A stretch of 64,000 nt of DNA, from contig NZ_CP068564.1 of assembly GCF_016767175.1 (NCBI RefSeq), positions 868,001 through 932,000 on the forward strand, in the 5' to 3' direction. The DNA is from Keratinibaculum paraultunense. Lineage in GTDB: Bacteria > Bacillota > Clostridia > Tissierellales > Tepidimicrobiaceae. The notes beneath the pieces are model-generated. The model did not search any database and had not been told where the DNA came from. It was given only the letters and a program-made list of their open reading frames with translations. The position numbers were made by a program, and so were the translations under genes. Shown here piece by piece: positions 17,785 through 28,027 of this stretch. Each line of letters begins with the position of its first letter. Within the stretch, counting starts at the first letter, position 1.

Positions 17785-17814
17785 TTGTAGCAGGATTTAA
17801 TAAAATGGTATAGA
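17785..17814 (+). promoter_or_regulatory. Candidate promoter of the mraZ/dcw cluster
   Basis: TTGTAG (17785-17790), 18 bases, TATAGA (17809-17814). A non-consensus promoter, but it sits where expected: after the lgt terminator and immediately before the MraZ-binding repeats. Confidence 0.45.
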
Positions 17815-17825
17815 ATTAATAGTAT

Positions 17826-17855
17826 GTGGGGTAAAGTGGTACGAAGTGGAGTGGG
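17826..17855 (+). promoter_or_regulatory. MraZ operator: three direct repeats of period 10
   Basis: Three consecutive 10-base units each starting GTGG: GTGGGGTAAA (17826), GTGGTACGAA (17836), GTGGAGTGGG (17846), ending five bases before the mraZ ATG. MraZ is known to bind repeated TGGG-type boxes upstream of its own gene to regulate the dcw operon. The exact 10-bp period places all three boxes on one DNA face. The last box also serves as the mraZ ribosome binding region. Confidence 0.8.
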
Positions 17856-17859
17856 AAAT

Positions 17860-18291
17860 ATGTTTATTGGAGAATATCAACATACAATAGATGATAAGGG
17901 TAGATTAATAATTCCATCTAAATTCCGTGAGGATTTGGGTGATGAATTTATCATGACTAAGGGATTAGACAATTGTCTTTTTGTATATCCGAAAGAGGAA
18001 TGGATGATATTAGAAGCAAAGTTAAGAGCTTTACCCCTTACCAATAGAGATGCAAGGGCTTTTGTAAGGTTTTTCTTTTCAGGGGCTTCAGAATGTACAT
18101 TAGATAAGCAAGGTCGAGTTCTTATACCTAGCAACTTAAGAGAACATGCAAGGCTTTCAAAGGATGGAGTTATTATTGGAGTTTCTACTAGAATTGAAAT
18201 TTGGAGTAAAGAGGAATGGGATAAATATAATGAAGATGATAGTTTAAGTTATGATAATATTGCTGAAAAGATGGCAGAATTGGGAATTTAA
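17860..18291 (+). CDS. mraZ: MraZ transcriptional regulator of the dcw cluster
   Basis: 143 residues from ATG 17860, where the family start [22 protein letters not shown] appears; the open frame begins at 17824 but translates the operator repeats. MraZ is a ring-forming protein with two AbrB-like (SpoVT/AbrB) swapped-hairpin domains: one at 1-50, the second in [22 protein letters not shown]. It represses or tunes dcw transcription by binding the repeats upstream. First gene of the long division/cell-wall cluster; rsmH follows 19 bases later. Confidence 0.95.
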   Translation: MFIGEYQHTIDDKGRLIIPSKFREDLGDEFIMTKGLDNCLFVYPKEEWMILEAKLRALPLTNRDARAFVRFFFSGASECTLDKQGRVLIPSNLREHARLSKDGVIIGVSTRIEIWSKEEWDKYNEDDSLSYDNIAEKMAELGI

Positions 18292-18310
18292 TAAAGTAGA
18301 GGTGTAAAAT

Positions 18311-19243
18311 TTGAAATTTGAACATAAACCTGTATTACTTAAAGAGGCAGTAGAAGGGTTAAATATAAGGGAAGATGGGATATATGTAGATGGTACTGTA
18401 GGTGGAGCTGGTCATTCTATTGAAATAGTAAACAAATTAACAACAGGAAAACTTATAGGGATAGATCAGGATATAAATGCGTTAAATAAGGCAAAAGATG
18501 TGTTAGAAGACCATTTAGATAAAGTAATATTAATACATGATAATTATGTAAACATAGAAAATATATTATTAAATTTAGGAATAGAGAAAGTTGATGGAGT
18601 ACTACTAGACTTAGGAGTTTCTTCTCATCAATTAGATGAGAGGGAAAGAGGATTTTCTTATCAAAAAGATGCACCATTGGATATGAGGATGGATAATACT
18701 CAAAAATTGTCAGCTTGGGATGTAGTAAATACTTATTCAGAGAGGGATTTAGAAAGGATAATTTGGGAATATGGAGAAGAGAGATGGGCAAAAAGAATTG
18801 CGCAATTTATAATTGATGAAAGAAGAAAAAAGTCTATAGATACAACATTACAGTTGGTTGAGATTATAAAAAATGCTATACCTAAAAAGGTAAGAATGGA
18901 AGGGCATCATCCTGCAAAGAAAACTTTTCAAGCTATAAGAATTGAAGTAAATAAAGAGTTGGAGGTACTAAAATTAGCTATACCTAGTATAAATAAGATG
19001 CTTAATAAGGGTGGACGTTTATGTATTATTACTTTTCATTCTTTAGAAGATAGAATAGTGAAAGAAACTTTTAAGGAGTTAAATAAGGATTGTATTTGTC
19101 CACCTGAATTTCCTATTTGTATTTGTGACAAGAAGAGAGAATTGAAAATAATAACTAAGAAGCCAATTATACCCACAGAAAAAGAAATTGCAGAAAATCC
19201 ACGAGCTAGGAGTGCAAAATTGAGAATTGGTGAGAGAATTTAA
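18311..19243 (+). CDS. rsmH: 16S rRNA m4C1402 N4-methyltransferase
   Basis: 310 residues. RsmH methylates N4 of C1402 in the ribosomal P site using S-adenosylmethionine. Family blocks [13 protein letters not shown], the SAM loop [37 protein letters not shown] and the C-terminal [11 protein letters not shown] are complete. TTG start 18311 with AGAGGTGTAAAAT upstream. Second gene of the dcw cluster, as in nearly all Firmicutes. Confidence 0.96.
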   Translation: MKFEHKPVLLKEAVEGLNIREDGIYVDGTVGGAGHSIEIVNKLTTGKLIGIDQDINALNKAKDVLEDHLDKVILIHDNYVNIENILLNLGIEKVDGVLLDLGVSSHQLDERERGFSYQKDAPLDMRMDNTQKLSAWDVVNTYSERDLERIIWEYGEERWAKRIAQFIIDERRKKSIDTTLQLVEIIKNAIPKKVRMEGHHPAKKTFQAIRIEVNKELEVLKLAIPSINKMLNKGGRLCIITFHSLEDRIVKETFKELNKDCICPPEFPICICDKKRELKIITKKPIIPTEKEIAENPRARSAKLRIGERI

Positions 19244-19271
19244 GTTCTAAAACAAAGGAGTGACGAATAAA

Positions 19272-19745
19272 TTGGTAGTGGCTAATAAGCAATTAGAACA
19301 TTATTATCCAGAAGAAGAATATATTCAAAAGGAAAAAGAACGTATCCAGAAAGAAAAAGAGTATAGAAAAAAAAGGATAAAAAAGAAAAAATCTAAGTCT
19401 AAATTTATAGCTATTATTATATCTATTATGAGTTTAGCAATGTGCTTACTTATATTATATGGATACGCAAGTATGACAAAGATTAGATTAGATATAACCG
19501 AATTGGAAAATCAGAAAGTAGAGCTAATAAAGGAAAAAGAAGCTTTAGTAGCGACGCTAGAAGCTGTTAAAAGTTCTACGAAGATTGAAGAAGAAGCTAT
19601 AACAAAATTAGGTATGGACTATCCTACTGAAGAACAGATAGTGTATTTAGATATAAATGATAAATTTCTTACCGAAGAAGAAGGAGATATAAAAATAGTA
19701 GCACAATTAAAAAATGTTTTAAATAAGATTATAAGTTTGTTTTAG
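19272..19745 (+). CDS. ftsL: FtsL-type septum formation protein
   Basis: 157 residues from TTG 19272. This start is preferred over GTG 19260 because that codon lies inside the AAAGGAGTGA ribosome binding site. A highly charged cytoplasmic head rich in Lys/Glu (to about residue 45) is followed by one membrane helix (near FIAIIISIMSLAMCLLILYG) and an extracellular coiled coil ending LGMDYPTEEQIVYLDI, typical of FtsL/DivIC-like proteins. It forms the FtsL-DivIC-DivIB complex that activates the septal transpeptidase and FtsW. Low sequence conservation makes the name rest on position and topology. Confidence 0.82.
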   Translation: MVVANKQLEHYYPEEEYIQKEKERIQKEKEYRKKRIKKKKSKSKFIAIIISIMSLAMCLLILYGYASMTKIRLDITELENQKVELIKEKEALVATLEAVKSSTKIEEEAITKLGMDYPTEEQIVYLDINDKFLTEEEGDIKIVAQLKNVLNKIISLF

Positions 19746-19757
19746 GAGGTTTTAAGT

Positions 19758-21920
19758 TTGATTGCACCTAGTAATGTTTCAAAAAAAAGATTGGTAATTG
19801 TTTTTGTGATTGTATTAATAGCTATACTAGCTTTAATTATTAGATTAGGATATATACAAATAGTAACTGGGGAAGAATTGAAGAAAGATGCGTTGAAACA
19901 ATGGACTAGAGGCATTGAAATTAAGCCTAAGAGAGGAATAATCTATGATAGAAATGGGAAAAAACTTGCTATAAATATTAGCTCTTATACTGTGTGGGCA
20001 AGTCCTGCAGACATAAAAAATCCTAAAGAAACAGCTAAAAAAGTAGCAGAAGTTTTAGATATGGATGAAAATATAGTTTATGAGAAGATAACTAAAAAGA
20101 CAAATATAGAAAAGATAAAACAATGGATATCTAAGGAAGAAGCTAAAGAGTTAAGAAATTTAAATTTATCAGGTATAAACATAGTAGATGATAATAAAAG
20201 ATTTTATCCATATGAAGATTTTGCAGCATATATATTAGGTTTTACCAGTATAGATAATGATGGTTTATATGGTGTAGAAAAGACCTATGATAAATATTTA
20301 TCTGGTAGTCCAGGAAGATGGGTTAAAGTTACTGATGCTAAAGGAAGACAATTGCCTTATGATGGTGAAAGAATATTTGAACCGCAAGACGGATTAAATG
20401 TAGTTTTGACAGTAGATGAAGTTATACAACATTTTGCTGAAAAAGCAGCAAAGGAATCTTTGATTACAACTAAAGCAAAAAATGTATCCATAATTATAAT
20501 GGAACCAAAAACAGGGGATATATTAGCTTTAGCAAATTTACCTCAATATAATCCTAATAATCCTAGAGAACCTTTAGATGATGCTAAAAAAGAAGAATGG
20601 AAGAACCTACCGCAAGACGAGTTAGAAAAAAGATGGTATGATATGTGGAGGAATTTTGCCATAAATGATGCATATGAACCGGGTTCTACTTTTAAAACAA
20701 TTGTAGCATCAGCAGCTATTGAAGAAAATATTGCTAATGCAGATACAAAATTTTATTGTAATGGTTTTATTAGAGATATACCTGGAGCAGTATTGAAATG
20801 TTCCCGATGGTACAATCCTCATGGACCACAGACTTTAAAAGAAGGCATGGAAAATTCTTGTAATATTGTATTTGTGGAATTAGGGAGGAAATTAGGGAAA
20901 GAAAAACTATATAAATATATTAAAGCTTTTGGATTTGGGGAACCTACAGGTATAGAATTAACTGGTGAACAGGGAGGAATTATACCATATAATACTGATA
21001 TTATAAAAGAAATAAATTTGGCTACTATGTCCTATGGGCATGGAATAGCTGTGACTCCTATGCAGCTCATAAACGCAGTTTCTGCCATAGCTAATGGTGG
21101 GAATTTAATGCAACCTAGATTGGTATCTCATTTAATTGATAATGAAGGGAATATAGTAAAAACAAATGAACCTAAAGTAAAAAGACAAGTGATCTCAAAG
21201 AGTACATCAGAAACAATGTTAGATATGATGGAATCAGTAGTTTCAAAAGGTACAGGAACAAATGCCTATGTTCCAGGATATAGGGTTGCAGGTAAAACTG
21301 GGACTGCCCAGAAGATAATAGATGGGAAATATGCACCTGGGAAATATATAAGTTCTTTTGTAGCTGTGGCTCCAGCAAATGATCCTAAAATTGCTGTATT
21401 GGTAATATTAGATGAGCCACAAGGAATATATTATGGAGGAAGTGTAGCTGCTCCAGTAGCAGGTAAAATTATAGAAGAGACTTTAAGCTATTTAGATATA
21501 AAACCAGAGTTTACAGAAGAGGAGAAAAAACAATTTGAATATATGGAAAAAGTTCCTGATGTGCGAAACAAGACTATAGAAGAAGCTGGTAAAATACTTA
21601 TGGAACATGGATTTAGATATACTACTGATACTTATAATATATCAGAAAAGTCTAAAGTGATAGATCAATTTCCATTGCCAGAAACAGAAGTATCCAAAGG
21701 CTCCGTAATAGATCTTTATTTAGATGAAGATACTAAAATGCAACAGAAAGTTATAATGCCAAATTTAATAGGAAAGTCTAGAGAAGATGTAATAAATATA
21801 TTGGAAAATTTAAAATTAAAATATCATTTTAAAGGGAAAGGAAAAGCTATAATACAAAGACCAGAACCAGGAACAGAAGTTGACATTAACTCCATTGTTG
21901 AAGTTGAGTTTTCTAATTAA
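19758..21920 (+). CDS. spoVD: Class B penicillin-binding protein with PASTA domains (SpoVD/Pbp2B type)
   Basis: 720 residues: membrane anchor (about 10-30), PBP-dimer domain, transpeptidase domain and two C-terminal PASTA repeats (starting VPDVRNKT and MPNLIGKS). It crosslinks peptidoglycan at the septum or spore cortex. The catalytic triad motifs are STFK (Ser310), SCN (Ser367) and KTG (Lys513). TTG start with GGAGGT upstream, 12 bases after ftsL. One such PBP is encoded in this cluster; it could serve division, cortex synthesis or both, so the choice between SpoVD and PbpB is not certain. Confidence 0.9.
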   Translation: MIAPSNVSKKRLVIVFVIVLIAILALIIRLGYIQIVTGEELKKDALKQWTRGIEIKPKRGIIYDRNGKKLAINISSYTVWASPADIKNPKETAKKVAEVLDMDENIVYEKITKKTNIEKIKQWISKEEAKELRNLNLSGINIVDDNKRFYPYEDFAAYILGFTSIDNDGLYGVEKTYDKYLSGSPGRWVKVTDAKGRQLPYDGERIFEPQDGLNVVLTVDEVIQHFAEKAAKESLITTKAKNVSIIIMEPKTGDILALANLPQYNPNNPREPLDDAKKEEWKNLPQDELEKRWYDMWRNFAINDAYEPGSTFKTIVASAAIEENIANADTKFYCNGFIRDIPGAVLKCSRWYNPHGPQTLKEGMENSCNIVFVELGRKLGKEKLYKYIKAFGFGEPTGIELTGEQGGIIPYNTDIIKEINLATMSYGHGIAVTPMQLINAVSAIANGGNLMQPRLVSHLIDNEGNIVKTNEPKVKRQVISKSTSETMLDMMESVVSKGTGTNAYVPGYRVAGKTGTAQKIIDGKYAPGKYISSFVAVAPANDPKIAVLVILDEPQGIYYGGSVAAPVAGKIIEETLSYLDIKPEFTEEEKKQFEYMEKVPDVRNKTIEEAGKILMEHGFRYTTDTYNISEKSKVIDQFPLPETEVSKGSVIDLYLDEDTKMQQKVIMPNLIGKSREDVINILENLKLKYHFKGKGKAIIQRPEPGTEVDINSIVEVEFSN

Positions 21921-21953
21921 TTATGTTAACTAATATGAAAGCGGGTGTAAGAT

Positions 21954-23414
21954 TTGAAACTTAAAAATTTAATAGAAGAATATGAAATTGAAATATTAAA
22001 AGGTAGTACAAATATATGCATTAATGGAATAGAACATGATTCTAGGAAAATAAGTAAAGGAAATATGTTTGTGGCAATAGAAGGTTTTACAGTAGATGGG
22101 CATAAGTACATTAATGAGGCTATAGAGAATGGGGCTATATGTGTTGTAGTTCAAAAGGAAATAGCAATTGGTCAAGATGTTACTGTTGTGAAAGTAGATG
22201 ATACAAAATTAGCGTTGGCTAAATTTTCTTCAATATTTTATGGTGAACCTTCTAAGAAATTAAATTTAATAGGAGTTACAGGAACGAATGGGAAAACTTC
22301 AATTACATATTTGATTAAAAGTATATTTGAAGCATCTGACAAAAGAACAGGTATAATTGGTACCATGGGAATAGTTATAGACAATGATGTTATAGACAAT
22401 ACAAATACAACTCCAGAATCAAATTTAACTCATAAATATTTAAAGGAAATGGTAGATAAAGGTATCCAATTTTGTGCTATGGAAGTATCTTCTCATTCAT
22501 TGGATTTAAAGAGAGTTGAATATATGGATTTTAAAGTAGGTATATTTACTAATTTAACAGAAGATCATTTGGATTATCATAAAGATATGGAAAACTATTA
22601 TAAAAGCAAGTTAAGATTATTTAATATGACCAGTGGTTGTAATATTATTAATGTAGATGATGAATACGGAAGGAGAATTCTAAAGGATTTGGAAAATTCT
22701 ATTCCAGTAATTACTTATGGAATAGAAAAAAAATCTGATATTTATGCTACTAATGTGGTTTGCCATCCAAAGGGAGTGGATTTTATATTAAATTGCCCAA
22801 AGGGCTCTATACCTATTAACATGAAATTACTTGGTAAATTTAATGTATATAATGTTTTAGCAGCAGCAGCATGTGCAATATATTATGATATAGATTTATT
22901 TAGCATAAAAAAAGGTATTGAATCTATTAACGGTATAAAGGGTAGATTCGAATTAGTGCCTATAGAAGAAGATTATAGTGTGATTATAGATTTTGCACAT
23001 ACTCCTGATGGATTAGAAAAAGTTTTATCTACTATTAAACAGTTTGCAGAAGGAAGAATAGTTGTAGTATTTGGAGCAGGAGGTAATAGAGATAGAGCTA
23101 AAAGACCCATAATGGGAGAAACAGTTGCAAAATATGCAGATTTAGCTATAGTAACATCGGACAATCCAAGGTATGAGGATCCTGATAAGATTATTGAGGA
23201 TATAATAGTAGGGATAGAAAGAGTAAATGGAAAATATATTCCAATTACCGATAGGAAAGAGGCTATAAAATATGCTTTATCGAATGCTAGACCTAAAGAC
23301 ACTATATTATTAGCTGGAAAAGGTCATGAAACTTATACTATAATTAAAGATAAGATTATTCCATTTGATGAAAAACAGATAGTATTAGATATACTAAAAG
23401 ATATAAAAGAATAA
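21954..23414 (+). CDS. murE: UDP-MurNAc-tripeptide synthetase (mDAP-adding)
   Basis: 486 residues. MurE adds the third amino acid to UDP-MurNAc-L-Ala-D-Glu. The ATP loop GVTGTNGKTSITYLI, the middle-domain block TNLTEDHLDYH, and SDNPRYEDP near the C-terminus are present. The DNPR motif marks meso-diaminopimelate-specific enzymes, so the wall is probably mDAP type. TTG start 21954 with GCGGGTG upstream. The next gene is mraY; murF, usually found here, is missing. Confidence 0.95.
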   Translation: MKLKNLIEEYEIEILKGSTNICINGIEHDSRKISKGNMFVAIEGFTVDGHKYINEAIENGAICVVVQKEIAIGQDVTVVKVDDTKLALAKFSSIFYGEPSKKLNLIGVTGTNGKTSITYLIKSIFEASDKRTGIIGTMGIVIDNDVIDNTNTTPESNLTHKYLKEMVDKGIQFCAMEVSSHSLDLKRVEYMDFKVGIFTNLTEDHLDYHKDMENYYKSKLRLFNMTSGCNIINVDDEYGRRILKDLENSIPVITYGIEKKSDIYATNVVCHPKGVDFILNCPKGSIPINMKLLGKFNVYNVLAAAACAIYYDIDLFSIKKGIESINGIKGRFELVPIEEDYSVIIDFAHTPDGLEKVLSTIKQFAEGRIVVVFGAGGNRDRAKRPIMGETVAKYADLAIVTSDNPRYEDPDKIIEDIIVGIERVNGKYIPITDRKEAIKYALSNARPKDTILLAGKGHETYTIIKDKIIPFDEKQIVLDILKDIKE

Positions 23415-23444
23415 TAGTAAGATATACAAGAGAGGAGAAGACGT

Positions 23445-24410
23445 ATGGTTGAATATTTAGATATAATTAGAACTATTCTTATTTCATTTATAATAACTAT
23501 TATTTTAGGACCAATAATTATTCCTCTATTAAAAAGGCATAAAATTGGTCAAAACGTGAGAGATGATGGGCCAAAAACTCATCTTGCAAAATCTGGTACT
23601 CCTACTATGGGAGGAATAATAATGCTTATAGCATTACTTATAACTACTGTAACTTCTGGAATGTTGAATAGGGATATGTATATATTGCTGATATCCACTT
23701 TTGGATTTGGATTGATAGGATTTATTGATGATTATTTAAAAGTTGTCAATCAAAGTTCTTTAGGGCTTAAACCTTATCAAAAATTAATTGGTCAAATAAT
23801 ATTAGCTATAATTTTAGCAATTTATCAGTCTCAAATATCTATGTTGGGAACAAAGGTAATAGTTCCTTTCTTAAATAATAGATATTTGGATTTAGGTGTA
23901 TTATATGTACCTTTTATTGCATTTGTAGTTGTGGGTACGGTAAATAGTGTAAATTTAACTGATGGATTAGACGGTTTGGCATCAGGGGTTACATTGATTG
24001 TATTATCGTTTTTTGGGCTAATTGCTCTTAATTGGGGAATGGGTAGTATATCGATATTTTCTGCAGCACTGACTGGTGCATGTTTAGGATTTTTAATATA
24101 TAATGCTTACCCAGCTAAAGTATTTATGGGTGATACAGGCTCTATGGCTCTGGGTGGAGCAGTAGCAGCTATAGCAATACTATTAAATTTACCGCTGATG
24201 ATCCCAATAGTTGGTGGGATATATTTTGTAGAAGCTTTATCAGTAATAATACAAGTAATTTCTTATAAACTTACTGGTAAAAGGATATTTTTAATGAGTC
24301 CTCTTCATCATCATTTTGAACAAAAAGGTTGGGATGAAACAAGGATTGTAGTAGTATTTTGGAGCATTACCGTTATATTATGTTTAATAGGAGTAATTAG
24401 TTTAAATTAA
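23445..24410 (+). CDS. mraY: Phospho-MurNAc-pentapeptide translocase
   Basis: 321 residues with about ten membrane helices. MraY transfers phospho-MurNAc-pentapeptide to undecaprenyl phosphate, making lipid I. Diagnostic loops GPKTHLAKSGTPTMGG, IDDYLK, NLTDGLDGLASG, YPAKVFMGDTGS and MSPLHHHFEQKGW contain the conserved Asp and His residues. ATG start with GAGAGGAG upstream. It sits in the dcw order directly before murD. Confidence 0.96.
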   Translation: MVEYLDIIRTILISFIITIILGPIIIPLLKRHKIGQNVRDDGPKTHLAKSGTPTMGGIIMLIALLITTVTSGMLNRDMYILLISTFGFGLIGFIDDYLKVVNQSSLGLKPYQKLIGQIILAIILAIYQSQISMLGTKVIVPFLNNRYLDLGVLYVPFIAFVVVGTVNSVNLTDGLDGLASGVTLIVLSFFGLIALNWGMGSISIFSAALTGACLGFLIYNAYPAKVFMGDTGSMALGGAVAAIAILLNLPLMIPIVGGIYFVEALSVIIQVISYKLTGKRIFLMSPLHHHFEQKGWDETRIVVVFWSITVILCLIGVISLN

Positions 24411-24431
24411 ATATGAAAGTTAGGTGTAAAA

Positions 24432-25793
24432 ATGGATTTAAATGATAAAAATATACTTATATTAGGATTAGGAATCAGTGGGGTATCCACTGTTAAAGCA
24501 TTAGATAAACTAGGAGCTAATATAATTGTTAGCGATATAAAAACTCAATATGAATTAAAAAATTATATAGATAAGATTAAAGATATAGATATAGTATATA
24601 GGTTAGGAACGAATGAAGTTTCTTTGGAGAATATAGATTTAATAGTAAAAAGTCCAGGAGTGCCTTTAGATTTACAGGTCTTAAAAGATGCCAAATCAAA
24701 GGGTATAGAAGTAATTACAGATTTAGAATTAGCTTATAGATTAAATCCTAATAAAAATATAATTGCTATTACTGGAACTAATGGCAAAACCACTACAACT
24801 ACTTTAACAGGAGAATATTTTAAAAAAGCTGGATATAATGTTTTTGTAGTAGGCAATATTGGCGTAGGGATTTTATGGAATATGATAAATTCTAAAGATG
24901 ATGATATATTTGTAATTGAAGCTAGTAGTTTCCAATTGGAAAATACTATTGAATTTAAACCAAAAGTAAGTTTAATATTAAATTTAACTCCAGATCATTT
25001 AAATTGGCATAAGACTTTTGAAAACTATATAGAAGCAAAGAAAAAAATATTTAAAAATCAAGGCAAAGATGAATACACGGTATTAAATTATGATGATCCT
25101 TTATTAAGGAATATGAAAGATGAAGTAAAATCTAATTTAATATGGTTTAGTGTGAAAAATAAGCTTTCTAAAGGAATATACATTGAAGATGGATATATTG
25201 TGATAGATGACGGAATAAAAGTTGAAAAAGTACTTAAAACTGAAGATGTAAAAATTATTGGAGAGCATAATTTAGAAAATGCCCTTGCTAGTGTAGCGAT
25301 TGCATGGATCATGGGATTAGATATAGATATTATTAGAGATGTACTTAGAACTTTTCCTGGAGTAGAACACAGGATAGAATACGTAACTACTATAGATGAA
25401 GTCAAATTTTATAATGATTCTAAAGGTACAAATTCGGATGCTAGTATTAAAGCTATTGAAGCTGTAGATAGCCCTATTATATTAATAGCTGGAGGTATGG
25501 ATAAGGGAACTGAATTTGATGACTTAATATTATCTTTTAAAGGTAAAGTTAAGGCACTAGTACTTTTAGGAGAAACTAAATATAAATTAAAGGAAACTGC
25601 AATTAAACATGGTTTTGATAAGGTTTATTTAGTAGAAAATATGGAAGAGGCAGTTAAAAAAAGCTTTGAGTTGGCTGAACAGGGAGATAATGTGTTGCTT
25701 TCTCCAGCATGTGCTAGTTGGGATATGTATGATAGTTTTGAAACTAGAGGGGAGCATTTTAAACAGATAGTATATGGTTTGAAGGAGGAATAG
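24432..25793 (+). CDS. murD: UDP-MurNAc-L-Ala:D-Glu ligase
   Basis: 453 residues. MurD adds D-glutamate to UDP-MurNAc-L-alanine. N-terminal Rossmann-like UDP-binding domain (LILGLGISGVSTVKAL), ATP-binding GTNGKTTTTTL, the Mur-ligase block LNLTPDHLNWH and the C-terminal FYNDSKGTNSDA and SPACASWDMYDSFE blocks are complete. ATG start after TTAGGTG. One base separates its stop codon from ftsW, whose ribosome binding site lies within murD. Confidence 0.95.
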   Translation: MDLNDKNILILGLGISGVSTVKALDKLGANIIVSDIKTQYELKNYIDKIKDIDIVYRLGTNEVSLENIDLIVKSPGVPLDLQVLKDAKSKGIEVITDLELAYRLNPNKNIIAITGTNGKTTTTTLTGEYFKKAGYNVFVVGNIGVGILWNMINSKDDDIFVIEASSFQLENTIEFKPKVSLILNLTPDHLNWHKTFENYIEAKKKIFKNQGKDEYTVLNYDDPLLRNMKDEVKSNLIWFSVKNKLSKGIYIEDGYIVIDDGIKVEKVLKTEDVKIIGEHNLENALASVAIAWIMGLDIDIIRDVLRTFPGVEHRIEYVTTIDEVKFYNDSKGTNSDASIKAIEAVDSPIILIAGGMDKGTEFDDLILSFKGKVKALVLLGETKYKLKETAIKHGFDKVYLVENMEEAVKKSFELAEQGDNVLLSPACASWDMYDSFETRGEHFKQIVYGLKEE

Positions 25794-25794
25794 C

Positions 25795-26913
25795 ATGGCT
25801 AAAAAAGTTAAAAAAAGAGCTCCTGATTTTACCTTACTTCTATCTACTTTACTATTGGTAATTATTGGTATAATAATGGTGTTTAGTTCATCTTGGCCAG
25901 AAGGAATTAAGACTTTTAATAATGGTTACTATTTTTTAAAAAAACAATTATTTGCAGCAGGTTTAGGTTTTGTTGCTTTACTTTTTTTTATGAATTTTGA
26001 CTATAGAAGATTAAAGAAAATGTCTTGGTTTATTTATATAATCTCTATACTTAGTGGATTGTTGATTTTTACACCTCTAGGGGATACTAAAAAAGGAGCG
26101 AGAAGATGGGTAAATCTTGGCTTTACCACTTTTATGCCTTCAGATATAATAAAACTTGGATCAATTATCTTTTTAGCAGCTTATTTATCTAATAAAAAAG
26201 AAAAGATTAAAAATTTTACAAAGGGTTTGTTACCAGCTTTAGTTATTGTAGGAATCTCCTGCGGGATAATATATTCTCAAAAGGATCTATCGACTACTAT
26301 CACATTGGCAGGAACTCTTATAAGTATGTTGTTTGTAGCAGGTATGAAGATATCTCATATGTTTTTTTTAATGATTATAGCAGGTTTAGGATTATTTAAA
26401 GCTATAACTGATGAGGAACATAAATATAGAATGAAAAGGGTCACTAGTTTTTTGGATCCGTTTGCTGACAAAATTGATACAGGATGGCAGGCAGTACAAT
26501 CCCTATATGCTTTAGGTTCTGGAGGATTGTTTGGATTAGGTTTAGGGAAAAGTAGGCAAAAATTTTTTTATATTCCTGAACCATATAATGATTTTATATT
26601 TGCCATTATTGGAGAGGAACTAGGGTTTTTAGGGGCTTTAACTGTTATTATACTATTCTTTTTATTAATATGGAGAGGTGTTAGAATAGCCTTAAATATA
26701 GAAGATTTGTTTGGATGTTTACTTGCAACAGGAATAGTGGCTTTAATAACTATACAATCATTAATTCATATTGGTGTTGTAACGTCTTGCATACCTCCTA
26801 CAGGAATACCTTTACCATTTGTTAGCTATGGAGGTACTTCATTAATATTATATATGTCAGCTATTGGTATTTTATTAAATATATCTAGACATGTACCTAT
26901 AGATAGGAGTTGA
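25795..26913 (+). CDS. spoVE: SEDS peptidoglycan glycosyltransferase FtsW/SpoVE
   Basis: 372 residues with about ten membrane helices. SEDS proteins polymerise glycan strands from lipid II together with a class B PBP, here probably the SpoVD-type protein encoded upstream. SEDS landmarks: GARRWVNLG, the catalytic Asp region SQKDLSTTITLAG, QAVQSLYALGSGGLFGLGLG and the C-terminal PPTGIPLPFVSYGGTS. ATG start with GAAGGAGGA upstream. It could be the vegetative FtsW, the sporulation-specific SpoVE or serve both functions; the sequence alone does not decide. Confidence 0.92.
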   Translation: MAKKVKKRAPDFTLLLSTLLLVIIGIIMVFSSSWPEGIKTFNNGYYFLKKQLFAAGLGFVALLFFMNFDYRRLKKMSWFIYIISILSGLLIFTPLGDTKKGARRWVNLGFTTFMPSDIIKLGSIIFLAAYLSNKKEKIKNFTKGLLPALVIVGISCGIIYSQKDLSTTITLAGTLISMLFVAGMKISHMFFLMIIAGLGLFKAITDEEHKYRMKRVTSFLDPFADKIDTGWQAVQSLYALGSGGLFGLGLGKSRQKFFYIPEPYNDFIFAIIGEELGFLGALTVIILFFLLIWRGVRIALNIEDLFGCLLATGIVALITIQSLIHIGVVTSCIPPTGIPLPFVSYGGTSLILYMSAIGILLNISRHVPIDRS

Positions 26914-26917
26914 AATT

Positions 26918-28021
26918 ATGCGCTACTTAATTACAGGTGGAGGAACTGGAGGACATATTTATCCAGCTTTAGCTATAGCAAATGAAATAAGAAAAAGGCA
27001 TAAAAATGCAAAAATTTTATATGTTGGTACAGAAAAGGGATTGGAATCTGAATTAGTACCTAGAGAAGGTTATGAATTTAGGACTATAAGAGTAAAGGGT
27101 ATGCCTAGACGTATTAATAAGGAAGCTTTCATAGCATTAAAGGAATTATTTTTAGGTCTTAAAGACGCTAATAGAATTATTAAGGAGTTTAATCCTGATA
27201 TAGTAATTGGTACAGGAGGTTATGTATGTGGTCCAGTAGTTTACAAAGCTAGTAAGAAAAAAATACCTACCATAATTCATGAACAAAATGCATTCCCTGG
27301 AATTACAAACAAAATTCTTTCTAGATATGTAGATAAGGTTTTAGTTACTTTTGAAGAATCTATTAAATATTTTAAATATCCCGAAAAGGTTATTGTTACA
27401 GGCAATCCAATACGAAAGAGTATATTGGAGGTAGATTTAAATAAAGCTTATAGAGATTTAAATGTTAATCCCAATGTTCCATTTATATTATCTTTTGGAG
27501 GAAGTGGCGGACAAAAAAAATTAAATGATGCTATGTTATATGTGATTAAAAATAATATATCTAAAGATCATTTTCAAATATTCCATGTTACTGGTAAGCG
27601 GTTTTATGAAGATTTTATGAATAGATTGAAAGAAGAAAGAGTGAAATTAAATAATAATATAAGAGTTTTTCCTTATTTTTATGATATGCCAAAAGCTATT
27701 AATATAGCAGATTTGGTTATAACTTCAGCTGGTGCGATAACTTTGGCAGAAATTTCTGCAGTTGGTATTCCCAGTATTCTTATACCGAAAGGTTATACTG
27801 CAGAAAATCATCAAGAGTATAATGCAAGAGTTTTTGAACAGAATGGTGCTTCTTTAGTAATATTGGAAAAGGATTTAACAGGAGATAAACTAGAGAAAGC
27901 AATTTATACTCTTATAAAAGATAAAAAGATATTAGAAAATATGCGTAAAAATAGTAAAAAAATAGGTAGGATCAATGCAGTGGATAAAATTGTAGATATT
28001 ATTGATTCCTTAATAATGTAA
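26918..28021 (+). CDS. murG: Lipid II synthase (GlcNAc transferase)
   Basis: 367 residues, GT28 glycosyltransferase. MurG adds GlcNAc from UDP-GlcNAc to lipid I on the inner membrane face. The glycine-rich loop TGGGTGGHIYPALAIA at the N-terminus, the HEQNAFPG motif, GGSGGQKKLND and the nucleotide-binding block TSAGAITLAEISAVGIPSIL are visible. ATG 4 bases after the ftsW/spoVE stop with TAGGAG upstream. Confidence 0.96.
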   Translation: MRYLITGGGTGGHIYPALAIANEIRKRHKNAKILYVGTEKGLESELVPREGYEFRTIRVKGMPRRINKEAFIALKELFLGLKDANRIIKEFNPDIVIGTGGYVCGPVVYKASKKKIPTIIHEQNAFPGITNKILSRYVDKVLVTFEESIKYFKYPEKVIVTGNPIRKSILEVDLNKAYRDLNVNPNVPFILSFGGSGGQKKLNDAMLYVIKNNISKDHFQIFHVTGKRFYEDFMNRLKEERVKLNNNIRVFPYFYDMPKAINIADLVITSAGAITLAEISAVGIPSILIPKGYTAENHQEYNARVFEQNGASLVILEKDLTGDKLEKAIYTLIKDKKILENMRKNSKKIGRINAVDKIVDIIDSLIM

Positions 28022-28027
28022 ACAACT

